Below, piece by piece: positions 15,419 through 23,172 of a stretch of DNA of 64,000 bases. A program made the position numbers and the translations under genes. Positions within the stretch are counted from its first letter, which is position 1; each line of letters starts with the position of its first letter. A model generated the notes under the pieces. That model was given only the letters and a program-made list of their open reading frames with translations, was not told the DNA's origin and ran no database searches. The stretch is from Kocuria soli (GTDB lineage Bacteria; Actinomycetota; Actinomycetes; Actinomycetales; Micrococcaceae): contig NZ_RKMF01000010.1 of assembly GCF_003797835.1 (NCBI RefSeq), positions 1 to 64,000 of the forward strand, written 5' to 3'.

Positions 15419-16398
15419 CAGTTGGCCCCCGAGAATTCCTGGTAGCGAGCAATGATGGTCCGGGCGATCAGGTTCACGATCAAGGTGATGATGAACAGCA
15501 TCAGACCGGCCGCAATCAGTTCGGCCAAACGGTTGCCGAAGGCCTCCGGGTAGTTGAGCGCGATCTCAGCGGCAATCGTGTTGTTGCCCGACGTCAACAG
15601 CGACCACTGGAGTCCGCCCGTTGAGAGCACGAGCGCAACGGCCATGGTCTCGCCCAGGGCGCGACCGAGAGCCAGCATGATCGCGGAGATGATGCCGGTG
15701 CGGGCGAAGGGCAGCACCGCCTGGCGGATCATCTCCAACCGGGTGGCCCCCAGCGCCAAGGACGCTTCCTCGTGCAGCTGGGGGGTCTGGATGAAGATCT
15801 CCCGGCACAGCGACGTGATGATGGGCAGGATCATGATGGCCAGCACCACACCCGCGGTCATCATCGTGCGGCCGGTGGCCGAGGCCGGTCCGGCGAACAG
15901 CGGGATGAACCCGAAGGTTTCCGAGAGCCAGTTGTAGAAGGGTGCGAGCGCCGGCGAGAGCACGGTCATGCCCCAGGCGCCGTAGACGACCGACGGGATG
16001 GCGGCGAGCAGGTCGATGACATAACCGACCGGCTTGGCCACCTTGGCGGGTGCGTAGTGCGAAATGTAGAGGGCGACCAGGATGCCGATGGGAGTGGCGA
16101 TCAACAGCGCGATCACCGCAGCCATCAGAGTGCCCAGGACGAGGGGGTAGACGTAGCTGAAGAACCCGTTACCACCCGTGACGGAGCTCGCGGGGATCCC
16201 CACCACGGGTGCTGCCTGCCAGGTCAGGAATGCGGCGACCGCAGCCAGCATCACGAAGATCACGATGCCCGCGCCCAGGCTCAGCCCGGAGAAGATCTTG
16301 TCCCCAGCGCGTCCGCCCGCCGAAGCCGCGGAAGCCAGCGAGCTGGTCTGCTGCTTGTCGTCCTGCCCCCGCTCGGTGTCGGAGAGATTTGTTGACAT
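15418..16398 (-). CDS. pstC: Phosphate ABC transporter permease PstC
   Basis: The 326-residue protein has six membrane helices after a polar N-terminus (SDTERGQDDKQQ). It carries the PstC text DLLAAIPSVVYGAWG and the permease loop LHEEASLALGATRLEMIRQA. It partners PstA. A stem-loop separates it from pstS (195-base gap), which fits the usual lower expression of permease than of binding protein. No unusual residues were noticed. Confidence 0.95.
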   Translation of the reverse strand: MSTNLSDTERGQDDKQQTSSLASAASAGGRAGDKIFSGLSLGAGIVIFVMLAAVAAFLTWQAAPVVGIPASSVTGGNGFFSYVYPLVLGTLMAAVIALLIATPIGILVALYISHYAPAKVAKPVGYVIDLLAAIPSVVYGAWGMTVLSPALAPFYNWLSETFGFIPLFAGPASATGRTMMTAGVVLAIMILPIITSLCREIFIQTPQLHEEASLALGATRLEMIRQAVLPFARTGIISAIMLALGRALGETMAVALVLSTGGLQWSLLTSGNNTIAAEIALNYPEAFGNRLAELIAAGLMLFIITLIVNLIARTIIARYQEFSGAN

Positions 16399-16493
16399 TG
16401 CTCATGTCCCTTGTGTCGAGGGTCAAGTGGTACTCGGGTGACCGGGACCCGGAGCCGATGGATCCGTCGTCGGCTTCCGGTGGTCACAGCACA

Positions 16494-16539
16494 GGTCCGT
16501 CCGGTGCCCGGTACGGATGAACGCGGGGCCGGACGGACC
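16494..16539 (-). terminator. Stem-loop between pstS and pstC (processing or partial terminator)
   Basis: GGTCCGTCCGG (16494-16504) pairs perfectly with CCGGACGGACC (16529-16539) around a 24-base loop. No T run follows in the minus direction, so it is more likely an mRNA stabiliser or attenuator downstream of pstS than a full terminator. Such structures after binding-protein genes keep their transcript in excess. Confidence 0.5.
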
Positions 16540-16593
16540 GTGTGCGGTCTCGGTTATCGACCGATTGGACCTTGCTTCAGATCGTTCAGACGA

Positions 16594-17667
16594 TCACTCG
16601 GCAGCGGAGATGCCGCCGATGGACTCTTCAGCCTTCTTCCGGAGGCCCTCGGACAGCGGGGCGGAGCCGGCGGCTTCCTCGGCGGCCTTCTGGCCGTCCT
16701 CGGAGACCACGTACTCGCCGAACGCCTTGGCGCTCTCGGCCTTGTCCGCGTCCTGGTACTCGTTGCAGAAGATGTGGTAGCTGACCAGCACGATCGGGTA
16801 GGCGCCCGACTCCGTGGTGTCGCGCTCGAGTTCCATGGCCATTTCGGCGTCGGAGCGACCCTCGAGGGTCTTGGATGCCTCCACGGCGGTGGCAGCAGCC
16901 TCGGAGGACAGGTCGACGTATTCCTCGCCGACGCCCACGGACACGGTGCCCAGCTCGTCGCTCTCGGCGACGGCGGAGGCGTCCGCGTAGGTGATCGCAC
17001 CTTCGGTGCCGCTCACGGTGGAGACCACACCGGAGGTGCCCTGTGCGTTCTCCTGGCCGGAGACGGGCCAGGACTCAGCGGCCTTGTCCGACCAGACGTC
17101 GGGGGCGGTGGCGTTGAGGTACTCGGTGAAGTTCTCGGTGGTGCCGGATTCGTCCGAACGGTGCACCACGGTGATCTTGGTGTCCGGGAGGTCGGCATCC
17201 GGGTTCTGGTCGGCGATCGCGGGATCGTTCCAGGTCTTGATCTCACCCTTGAAGACCTTCGCGATGGTCTCCGCGTCCATGTTGACCTTGTCCACGCCGG
17301 GCAGGTTGTAGGCAACCGCGATCGGGGAGATGTAGGCGGGGATGTGGAAGGCGCCGTCAGGTCCGCAGATCTCCTTGGAGGACTCGTACTCCTCGTCGTC
17401 CATCACGGCGTCGGAGCCGGCGAAGTCGGCACCGCCGGCCAGGAAGGCCTCACGGCCCGCACCCGAACCGTCCGGGGAGTAGCGGACTTCCAGGTCCTTT
17501 GCTTCGGAAACGCCGTTGGTCCAGGCGGTCATGGCGGCTTCCTGGGAGGAAGCACCGGCGCCAGTCAGGGTGGTCAAGCTGTCACCGCCACCGCCGCCAC
17601 AGGCGGACAGAGTGAGCGCGCCCAGGGCGAGCACTGCGGTGGTACGGCCAAGGAGGGAAGCCTTCAC
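16594..17667 (-). CDS. pstS: Phosphate-binding lipoprotein PstS
   Basis: The 357-residue precursor has a lipoprotein signal peptide with lipobox LSAC (Cys23) followed by a glycine-rich linker. The mature protein shows PstS landmarks: TGAGASSQEAAM near the start (phosphate-binding loop), VHRSDESGTTENFTEYL around residues 165-182 (the second binding loop with Arg-Ser-Asp-Glu-Ser-Gly-Thr), and AITYADASAV. It captures phosphate outside the membrane for PstCAB. A PHO-box-like direct repeat lies upstream, so induction by phosphate starvation through PhoP is likely. Confidence 0.96.
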   Translation of the reverse strand: MKASLLGRTTAVLALGALTLSACGGGGGDSLTTLTGAGASSQEAAMTAWTNGVSEAKDLEVRYSPDGSGAGREAFLAGGADFAGSDAVMDDEEYESSKEICGPDGAFHIPAYISPIAVAYNLPGVDKVNMDAETIAKVFKGEIKTWNDPAIADQNPDADLPDTKITVVHRSDESGTTENFTEYLNATAPDVWSDKAAESWPVSGQENAQGTSGVVSTVSGTEGAITYADASAVAESDELGTVSVGVGEEYVDLSSEAAATAVEASKTLEGRSDAEMAMELERDTTESGAYPIVLVSYHIFCNEYQDADKAESAKAFGEYVVSEDGQKAAEEAAGSAPLSEGLRKKAEESIGGISAAE

Positions 17668-17787
17668 AATTGTCCCTTCAAACTTGAGATCAAGGCCCCG
17701 GCTCTCTGCGGGGCTTGGGATGTTCGACGCCGGTGAGGTCCGGCGTGACGGGGAGTTGGAGTTGCCCGGTTTCTCCCACGCTCCAAG

Positions 17788-17842
17788 ATCGTAGGGCTGG
17801 CACGTGGCCGGTGCTCCCGGAGTGCATGAACGGAAAGTGAAC
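17788..17842 (-). promoter_or_regulatory. pstS promoter region with PHO box
   Basis: On the minus strand, two 11-base units GTTCACTTTCC and GTTCATGCACT (17842-17821) form a direct repeat like the actinobacterial PhoP box. They lie directly upstream of a poor -35 region. TACGAT (17793-17788) is a good -10 box. A strong -10 with no -35 and an adjacent PHO box is the expected pattern for PhoP activation. The leader to ATG 17667 would be about 115 bases. Confidence 0.6.
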
Positions 17843-17957
17843 AGTATGAGCGGTCATGCGATCCCAGTCACACCGGGAGAAGCTCACGCAGCGCAAGTCC
17901 AAGCCACGGGACGGAGACGGCGCAAAACGCGACTTGTCGCCCCTCTAAGATGGCCGT

Positions 17958-19115
17958 ATGAGTGCCGAGACCCCTGCGCAGACCTCCACCGGGGTCCTCG
18001 GCCTGCTCCAAGATCGCATGCGAGAGGGGCTGGCCCGAGTTCGTGGGGGAATCTTCCAGGCACTGCAACTGACGATCGCCGCCGTGGGTGCCTTCGTCTT
18101 CGCCGAACGGGTACTGGGGCACCACGGTCCGATCTTCGCAGCGACGGCGGCCACCGTGGCACTGGGCTTCTCCAAGGGCGGTATCCGCTATCGCCGCGTG
18201 CTCGAAGTGGCGATCGGTTGCACGTTGGGCATCCTGTTGGCCGAATCCCTGACGCACTTGATCGGCCGCGGGATCTGGCAGGCCGCCGTCGTCATGCTGG
18301 TCTCCGCCCTGCTGGCGCAGTTCCTGGACAGCGGGGTTCTGTTCACCACCCAGATGGCGTTGCAGTCCCTGTTGGTAATCATGCTTCCCGCCCCCGTGGA
18401 CGGGACACTCACCCGGTCCATCGACGCGATGGTCGGTGGCCTCTTCGCCTTGGTCCTGGTCTACCTGGTGCCCACCGATCCGCGACGGCAACCTCGCGAG
18501 CAGCTGCGCAAACTGACCACCGAACTCTCGGACGTCATGCGCGAGGCCGCCGACGCGGTCCGGCAGGACGACTCCCAGAAGGCGTGGCACTGCCTGGTCA
18601 GGGCACGACGCACCCAGCCGATCGTGGACGCCGTGACCACGTCCCTGAAGTCCTCGCACGAAATCGCCGTGGCCGCGCCCCTGCACCGCCGTCACCGGTC
18701 GGAGGTCGAGGCGATCTCCAACGCCATCCGCTACCTGGACCTGGTGGCCCGCAACACCCGAGTACTGGCGCGCAGGGTGGCCAGCATCATCAACCACATC
18801 ACACTGTCCGCCGAAGCGGTCGATTCGATCTCGGACTGCCTGGACTCCTTGGCGGACGTGATCAACACCGTGGGTAATGCACTCGCCGTGGCCCAGCCGG
18901 GCGCGCGTCGGTCCTACATGCGTCAGGCCCGCAACCAGTTGCACTCCGTGGCCGCTCAGCTGCACCCGGACACCATGGGCATCGAAACCATGGAGGGGCA
19001 GGGGCTGGTCCTGCTGCTGCGGCCCATGGTGGTCGATCTGCTGGAAGCCACGGGGGCCAGCCACGAGGAGGCCTTGAGCCACCTGCCGCGCCTGGACGAC
19101 TGGGACCGGCTCTGA
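17958..19115 (+). CDS. FUSC-family membrane protein (aromatic acid exporter type)
   Basis: The 385-residue protein has about six helices in the first 180 residues, with GPIFAATAATVALGFSKGG and RVLEVAIGCTLGILLAE, the conserved glycine-rich pair of the FUSC/ArAE family. A cytoplasmic helical domain of about 200 residues follows. Family members export aromatic acids or related compounds; the substrate here is unknown. It is divergent from pstS and 60 bases upstream of radA on the same strand. The ATG at 17958 has only a weak ribosome site. Confidence 0.75.
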   Translation: MSAETPAQTSTGVLGLLQDRMREGLARVRGGIFQALQLTIAAVGAFVFAERVLGHHGPIFAATAATVALGFSKGGIRYRRVLEVAIGCTLGILLAESLTHLIGRGIWQAAVVMLVSALLAQFLDSGVLFTTQMALQSLLVIMLPAPVDGTLTRSIDAMVGGLFALVLVYLVPTDPRRQPREQLRKLTTELSDVMREAADAVRQDDSQKAWHCLVRARRTQPIVDAVTTSLKSSHEIAVAAPLHRRHRSEVEAISNAIRYLDLVARNTRVLARRVASIINHITLSAEAVDSISDCLDSLADVINTVGNALAVAQPGARRSYMRQARNQLHSVAAQLHPDTMGIETMEGQGLVLLLRPMVVDLLEATGASHEEALSHLPRLDDWDRL

Positions 19116-19175
19116 CGTGGTGCGCCCGGTCACCCGCGGTCCTGTGCTGTCCGCGGCCCTGGGTAGGTTGACCTC

Positions 19176-20561
19176 ATGAGTTCCAAGACCAAACGCGCCA
19201 CCCCGGGGTACCGCTGCACGGAGTGCGGCTGGGCGACCGCCAAGTGGGTCGGTCGATGCGGCGAGTGCCAGTCCTGGGGCACGGTCGAGGAAGTGGGCGC
19301 GGCCAAGGTGCGGACCACTCCCGCACGGACCGTGGAAACCCCCGCGCAGCTCATTGCCGACGTCGACGCGACCCAGGCCGCATTCGTCCCCACAGGTGTC
19401 GCTGAACTCGACCGCGTGCTGGGCGGCGGTCTGGTCCCCGGCGCCGTGGTCCTGCTCGCGGGCGAACCCGGGGTCGGCAAGTCGACCCTGCTGATCGATG
19501 CGGCGGCACGCGTTGCCCGCGGAGGCGTATCGCTGCCTTCCCGCAAGGTCCTCTACGTGACCGGCGAGGAATCGGCCGCCCAGGTCAAGCTGCGCGCGGA
19601 CCGCGTGGGGGCGCTGGCGGACTCCCTCTACCTCACGGCGGAGACGGACCTGGCAACGGCACTGGGACAGGTCGAGGGCGTGGAACCCGACGTCCTGGTG
19701 GTCGACTCCGTACAGACTCTGAGCAGCGCAGAGGTGGACGGTTCGGCGGGCGGGGTGACCCAGGTGCGCGAGGTCGCGGGTTCGCTGATCGCAGCGGCCA
19801 AGTCCCGCGGGATGACGGTCCTGCTCGTGGGTCATGTGACCAAAGAAGGCACCATCGCAGGCCCCCGGTTGCTCGAACACCTGGTGGACGTGGTGTGCCA
19901 GTTCGAAGGTGACAAGCACTCGAGCATCAGGCTCCTGCGCGCGGTCAAGAACCGGTACGGGCCCACGGACGAGGTTGGCTGTTTCGAGCTCCAGGAAGCG
20001 GGAATCCGCTCCGTGGACGACCCCTCCGGCCTGTTCGTCTCCCGTACGGCCCAGGCGGTCTCCGGGACGTGCCTGACCGTGACCATGGAGGGCAGACGGC
20101 CCTTGCTGGCGGAGGTGCAGGCCCTGCTCGACCGGTCGCAGACCTCCCAGCCACGCCGGGCCACGGCCGGCTTGGACTCCTCGCGGGTGGCCATGCTGCT
20201 GGCCGTTCTGCAACGCCGCGCGGGTCTGAGCCTGGGCACCATGGACGCCTACGTGTCCACGGTGGGCGGGGTTCGACTGGCTGAACCAGCGGCCGACCTC
20301 GCGGTAGCCCTGGCCTTGGCCTCGGCCGCTCAGGACAAGCCGCTGCCGCAACGCCTGGTGTGTTTCGGTGAGGTCGGTCTGGCCGGGGAGGTACGGCCCG
20401 TACCCGGGATCGGACGGCGAATCCACGAAGTGTCCCGGCTGGGCTTCACCCACGCGGTGGTACCCGCCAGCCCGCAAGGCCCCGGGCCGGTACCCAAAGG
20501 GTTCAAAGTCAAAGAGGTCACCACGTTGAACGAGGCGCTGGAAACCTTCTTCCCTGCCTGA
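19176..20561 (+). CDS. radA: DNA repair protein RadA
   Basis: The 461-residue protein has the RadA zinc motif (Cys14, Cys17, Cys28, Cys31), Walker A GEPGVGKST (96-104), Walker B VLVVDSVQ (173-180) and the RadA-specific KNRYG motif (258-262; usually KNRFG). A Lon-like C-terminal domain follows. It is a RecA-related ATPase that helps branch migration and processing of recombination intermediates. Only the conservative Phe-to-Tyr change in KNRFG is unusual. The next gene is convergent and 31 bases away. Confidence 0.96.
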   Translation: MSSKTKRATPGYRCTECGWATAKWVGRCGECQSWGTVEEVGAAKVRTTPARTVETPAQLIADVDATQAAFVPTGVAELDRVLGGGLVPGAVVLLAGEPGVGKSTLLIDAAARVARGGVSLPSRKVLYVTGEESAAQVKLRADRVGALADSLYLTAETDLATALGQVEGVEPDVLVVDSVQTLSSAEVDGSAGGVTQVREVAGSLIAAAKSRGMTVLLVGHVTKEGTIAGPRLLEHLVDVVCQFEGDKHSSIRLLRAVKNRYGPTDEVGCFELQEAGIRSVDDPSGLFVSRTAQAVSGTCLTVTMEGRRPLLAEVQALLDRSQTSQPRRATAGLDSSRVAMLLAVLQRRAGLSLGTMDAYVSTVGGVRLAEPAADLAVALALASAAQDKPLPQRLVCFGEVGLAGEVRPVPGIGRRIHEVSRLGFTHAVVPASPQGPGPVPKGFKVKEVTTLNEALETFFPA

Positions 20562-20592
20562 CCCGCATCACACGGTCGCAGGCAAGTTTCCG

Positions 20593-21471
20593 CTATTCGA
20601 GGGTGAACTCCACGCCTTCACTGCTGTCCTCCCCCAGGGTCACGGTCAAGCGGTAGGTTCCCGCCTGCACAGCACTGCCCTCGGTGGCGCAGTCGGGGAC
20701 GGAGCGGTGCCGGTCCCATTCGAAGCGCGCAGATTCCTTCTCCCCGGCATCCAACGTGATGGGACGGTCCTGACCGTCGATCTGACAATGGGCGGAATCA
20801 AAGACCTTGTCCTGACCGCTGTTGACGGTGAAGTCCATGCGGGCCGTCCCGGCGTTGACCATGCACTCGTCCTTGCCCGTGTTTTCCAGGGTCATGATCA
20901 GGACGGGGTTGTCCTTGCCGGAATACGTCTTCTCATCGGTGGAGGCGGTGACCTTGAGGTCGTCGCCGCAGGCCATGGCTGCGGGCCCACTGGCGCCGTC
21001 GCTGGCCTGGGACTCGGGCCGGGCACTGTACCCGGCGAACGGATCCGAGTTGGTGGGCTCCGCAGCCACCACCGGATCCGACTCCGCGTCTCCCCCGCCG
21101 ATCAGTTTCGACAGCCCGAAACCGAGGCCGACCACCAGAAGCAGCGCAAGCACTCCCGCCACGAGCCGCCGACGTCGATAGACCTCTGGCGAGTGGCGTC
21201 GCGGTTCACGGGGCTCCCGGTCGAATTCCGGCTCTTCGTAACGGTCCTGGTGAACGTCGAAGACCTCGTCCCGTTCGCCCTCTCGGTCCTTGCCGCGGTG
21301 CGCGTTCCGAGGAGCTGCGGGTTCCTGGTCGCGCCGTTCGCGGCCGGAGTTCACGTCGGATTCCGAGGCGCCCGTGCGATGGTGGCCCGGGGTGGTGGAT
21401 GCGCCCAGATCGGGTAGGTCGAAGTCCCAGGGGCCGTTGCCCCCACTCCCGTTCGCGTCGTCCCGTGCCAT
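20593..21471 (-). CDS. Membrane-anchored hypothetical protein with C-terminal beta domain
   Basis: The 292-residue protein has a long polar, Arg/Glu-rich N-terminus (about 105 residues), one membrane helix (VAGVLALLLVVGLGFGLSKL), a linker, and an extracellular domain of about 130 residues. Features such as LIMTLENTGKDECMVNAG, RFEWDRHRS and GTYRLTVTL recall BsuPI-like or DUF4232-like beta sandwiches. Three cysteines (CGDD, ECMV, HCQI) could form a disulfide. It faces outward and may bind a ligand or protein; the role is not known. It is divergent from mutY by 24 bases. Confidence 0.6.
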   Translation of the reverse strand: MARDDANGSGGNGPWDFDLPDLGASTTPGHHRTGASESDVNSGRERRDQEPAAPRNAHRGKDREGERDEVFDVHQDRYEEPEFDREPREPRRHSPEVYRRRRLVAGVLALLLVVGLGFGLSKLIGGGDAESDPVVAAEPTNSDPFAGYSARPESQASDGASGPAAMACGDDLKVTASTDEKTYSGKDNPVLIMTLENTGKDECMVNAGTARMDFTVNSGQDKVFDSAHCQIDGQDRPITLDAGEKESARFEWDRHRSVPDCATEGSAVQAGTYRLTVTLGEDSSEGVEFTLE

Positions 21472-21495
21472 GACCTCCAGGCTACAGTGAGGGCG

Positions 21496-22470
21496 ATGAC
21501 CCCCGCGTACGCCTCACCCGCTCCGGTGTCCCCCGCCCTGGCGCGCAAGCTCCACCGCGAGATCACAACTTGGTACGACGACGCGCAGCGCGACCTCCCC
21601 TGGCGACGCCCTGACTGTTCACCGTGGGGTGTCCTTGTGTCCGAGATCATGCTGCAACAGACTCCGGTGGTGCGGGTGCTACCGCGGTGGTCGGAGTGGA
21701 TGAGCCGGTGGCCGGGCCCGGCCGATCTGGCCCGTGCGCCCGTCGCTGACGTCCTACGAGCCTGGGACAGCCTCGGCTACCCGCGACGCGCGCTGCGACT
21801 GCAGGCAGCGGCCCGAGCGATCGTGGACCAACACGACGGTCGGGTTCCCGCGGATCACGGCACCCTGTTGGACCTCCCGGGAATCGGGGCCTACACCGCC
21901 GCAGCGGTCGCGGTCTTCGCCTTCGGGGATCGGCAGACGGTCATCGACACCAACATCCGCCGGGTCCACGCCCGAGCGGTCACGGGGACGGCTCTCCCGG
22001 GCAAGACCCTGACCGCGGCGCAGACCAGGTTGGCCGACCAGCTCATGCCCCGGGACCGCGAGCTCTCGGTCCGCTGGAACCAGGCCGTCATGGAGTTGGG
22101 GGCCCTGGTGTGCACCGCCCGCTCACCCAAGTGTGGGGAGTGCCCGGTGGCCACGGACTGCGCGTGGCTTGCTGCCGGCTCCCCTCCCCCGGTCGACTCC
22201 CCGACGGGCCAGCGCTGGCACGGCACGGACCGACAGGTCCGCGGTGCCGTCATGGCCGTACTCCGTTCGGCGCAGTCCGCCGTCCCCGAGGAGTGGCTCA
22301 CGGTTGCTCGCGAGGTCAACATGCCGCCCGGATCGGATCCGGGGGTGGACCGTCCGCTGGAAAAACTGCTGGCGTTGGAGGCTCCGGAGGACCAACGACG
22401 ACGCGCGGTGGACGGGTTGGTGTCCGACGGACTGGCCGTCCGGACCGCCGCAGGTCTCACCCTGCCCTGA
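21496..22470 (+). CDS. mutY: A/G-specific adenine glycosylase MutY
   Basis: The 324-residue protein contains SEIMLQQTPV (catalytic Glu), helix-hairpin-helix LPGIGAYTAAAVA, catalytic-Asp motif VIDTNIRRVHAR, and the iron-sulfur cluster C-x6-C-x2-C-x5-C (CTARSPKCGECPVATDC). It removes adenine mispaired with 8-oxoguanine. The C-terminal Nudix-like domain is reduced compared with E. coli MutY, as is common in actinobacteria. ATG 21496 was preferred over GTG 21487 because GTGAGGG immediately precedes it. It is divergent from the membrane protein gene. Confidence 0.93.
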   Translation: MTPAYASPAPVSPALARKLHREITTWYDDAQRDLPWRRPDCSPWGVLVSEIMLQQTPVVRVLPRWSEWMSRWPGPADLARAPVADVLRAWDSLGYPRRALRLQAAARAIVDQHDGRVPADHGTLLDLPGIGAYTAAAVAVFAFGDRQTVIDTNIRRVHARAVTGTALPGKTLTAAQTRLADQLMPRDRELSVRWNQAVMELGALVCTARSPKCGECPVATDCAWLAAGSPPPVDSPTGQRWHGTDRQVRGAVMAVLRSAQSAVPEEWLTVAREVNMPPGSDPGVDRPLEKLLALEAPEDQRRRAVDGLVSDGLAVRTAAGLTLP

Positions 22471-22546
22471 CGGATCGCAGGCCAGAACGGGAAGTGCGTC
22501 GCAGACCGTACCCGGAGCCGTCACCCGGCTCGAGGTGAGCGGCAGT

Positions 22547-23068
22547 TCACAGGGTGAGGATCATCCGGGTGTTGCCCAAGGTGTTCGGCTTGACCCGTGC
22601 CAGGTCCAGATACTCCGCCACGCCCTCATCCTGGGAGCGCAGGAGTTCCGAGAAGATCTGCGGGTCAATCTGGTCCTGGTTGGGCATGACCTCGAACCCG
22701 TGCCCCCGGAAGAACGTGACCTCGAAGGTCAGGCAGAACACCCGCTCCACGCCCAGCCTGCGCGCCCGGGCCAGCAGCTCGGCGACCAGTTTCCCCCCGA
22801 TGCCCCGGCCGCGCACGGTGGGATCGGTGGCCAGGGTGCGGATCTCGGCCAGGTCCTGCCACATCACGTGCAGGGCACCGCACCCGACAAGGCGCGTGCT
22901 GCCGTCGTCGTCGACGAGCTCGGCGACCACGAACTCCTGGATGCCTTCGTAGTAGGCCACCGTCTCCTTGATGACCAGTACCCCGGCGGCCGCGAGCGGG
23001 CCCACCAGAGCCTTGATGCCGGAGACGTCGGCGGTGGTGGCGGGGCGCAGGTGCAGCTCAGAGGTCAT
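22547..23068 (-). CDS. GNAT N-acetyltransferase, ArgA-like (N-acetylglutamate synthase type)
   Basis: The 173-residue protein is a single GNAT domain: LATDPTVRGRGIGGKLV is the acetyl-CoA pyrophosphate loop (Q/R-x-x-G-x-G/A), and VFCLTFEVTFFRGHGFEVMP is the motif-B end. The FFRGHGF text and small size match the stand-alone amino-acid N-acetyltransferase of actinobacteria that starts arginine synthesis. ATG 23068 begins the homology; GTG/ATG at 23089 would add seven residues. It is convergent with mutY and upstream of clpC's 3' end. Confidence 0.75.
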   Translation of the reverse strand: MTSELHLRPATTADVSGIKALVGPLAAAGVLVIKETVAYYEGIQEFVVAELVDDDGSTRLVGCGALHVMWQDLAEIRTLATDPTVRGRGIGGKLVAELLARARRLGVERVFCLTFEVTFFRGHGFEVMPNQDQIDPQIFSELLRSQDEGVAEYLDLARVKPNTLGNTRMILTL

Positions 23069-23104
23069 TCGGTCAGTGTAGGCACGCAAGCCCCGTACAA
23101 CGCG

Positions 23105-23144
23105 AGGAGGGGCCGCATTCCGTCACAGGAACACGGCCCCTCCT
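23105..23144 (-). terminator. Terminator hairpin downstream of clpC
   Basis: AGGAGGGGCCG (23105-23115) and CGGCCCCTCCT (23134-23144) form an 11-bp stem around 18 bases, 29 bases past the clpC stop. No T run follows, so it resembles the GC-stem terminators of actinobacteria. Confidence 0.5.
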
Positions 23145-23172
23145 GGGCATCATTCGGAGCGCGGCGGCTCGG

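Noticed and set aside
17868-20477. An 869-codon open frame on the minus strand
   Set aside because: Antisense to the FUSC gene and radA, both with strong family motifs; composition is typical of a shadow frame.
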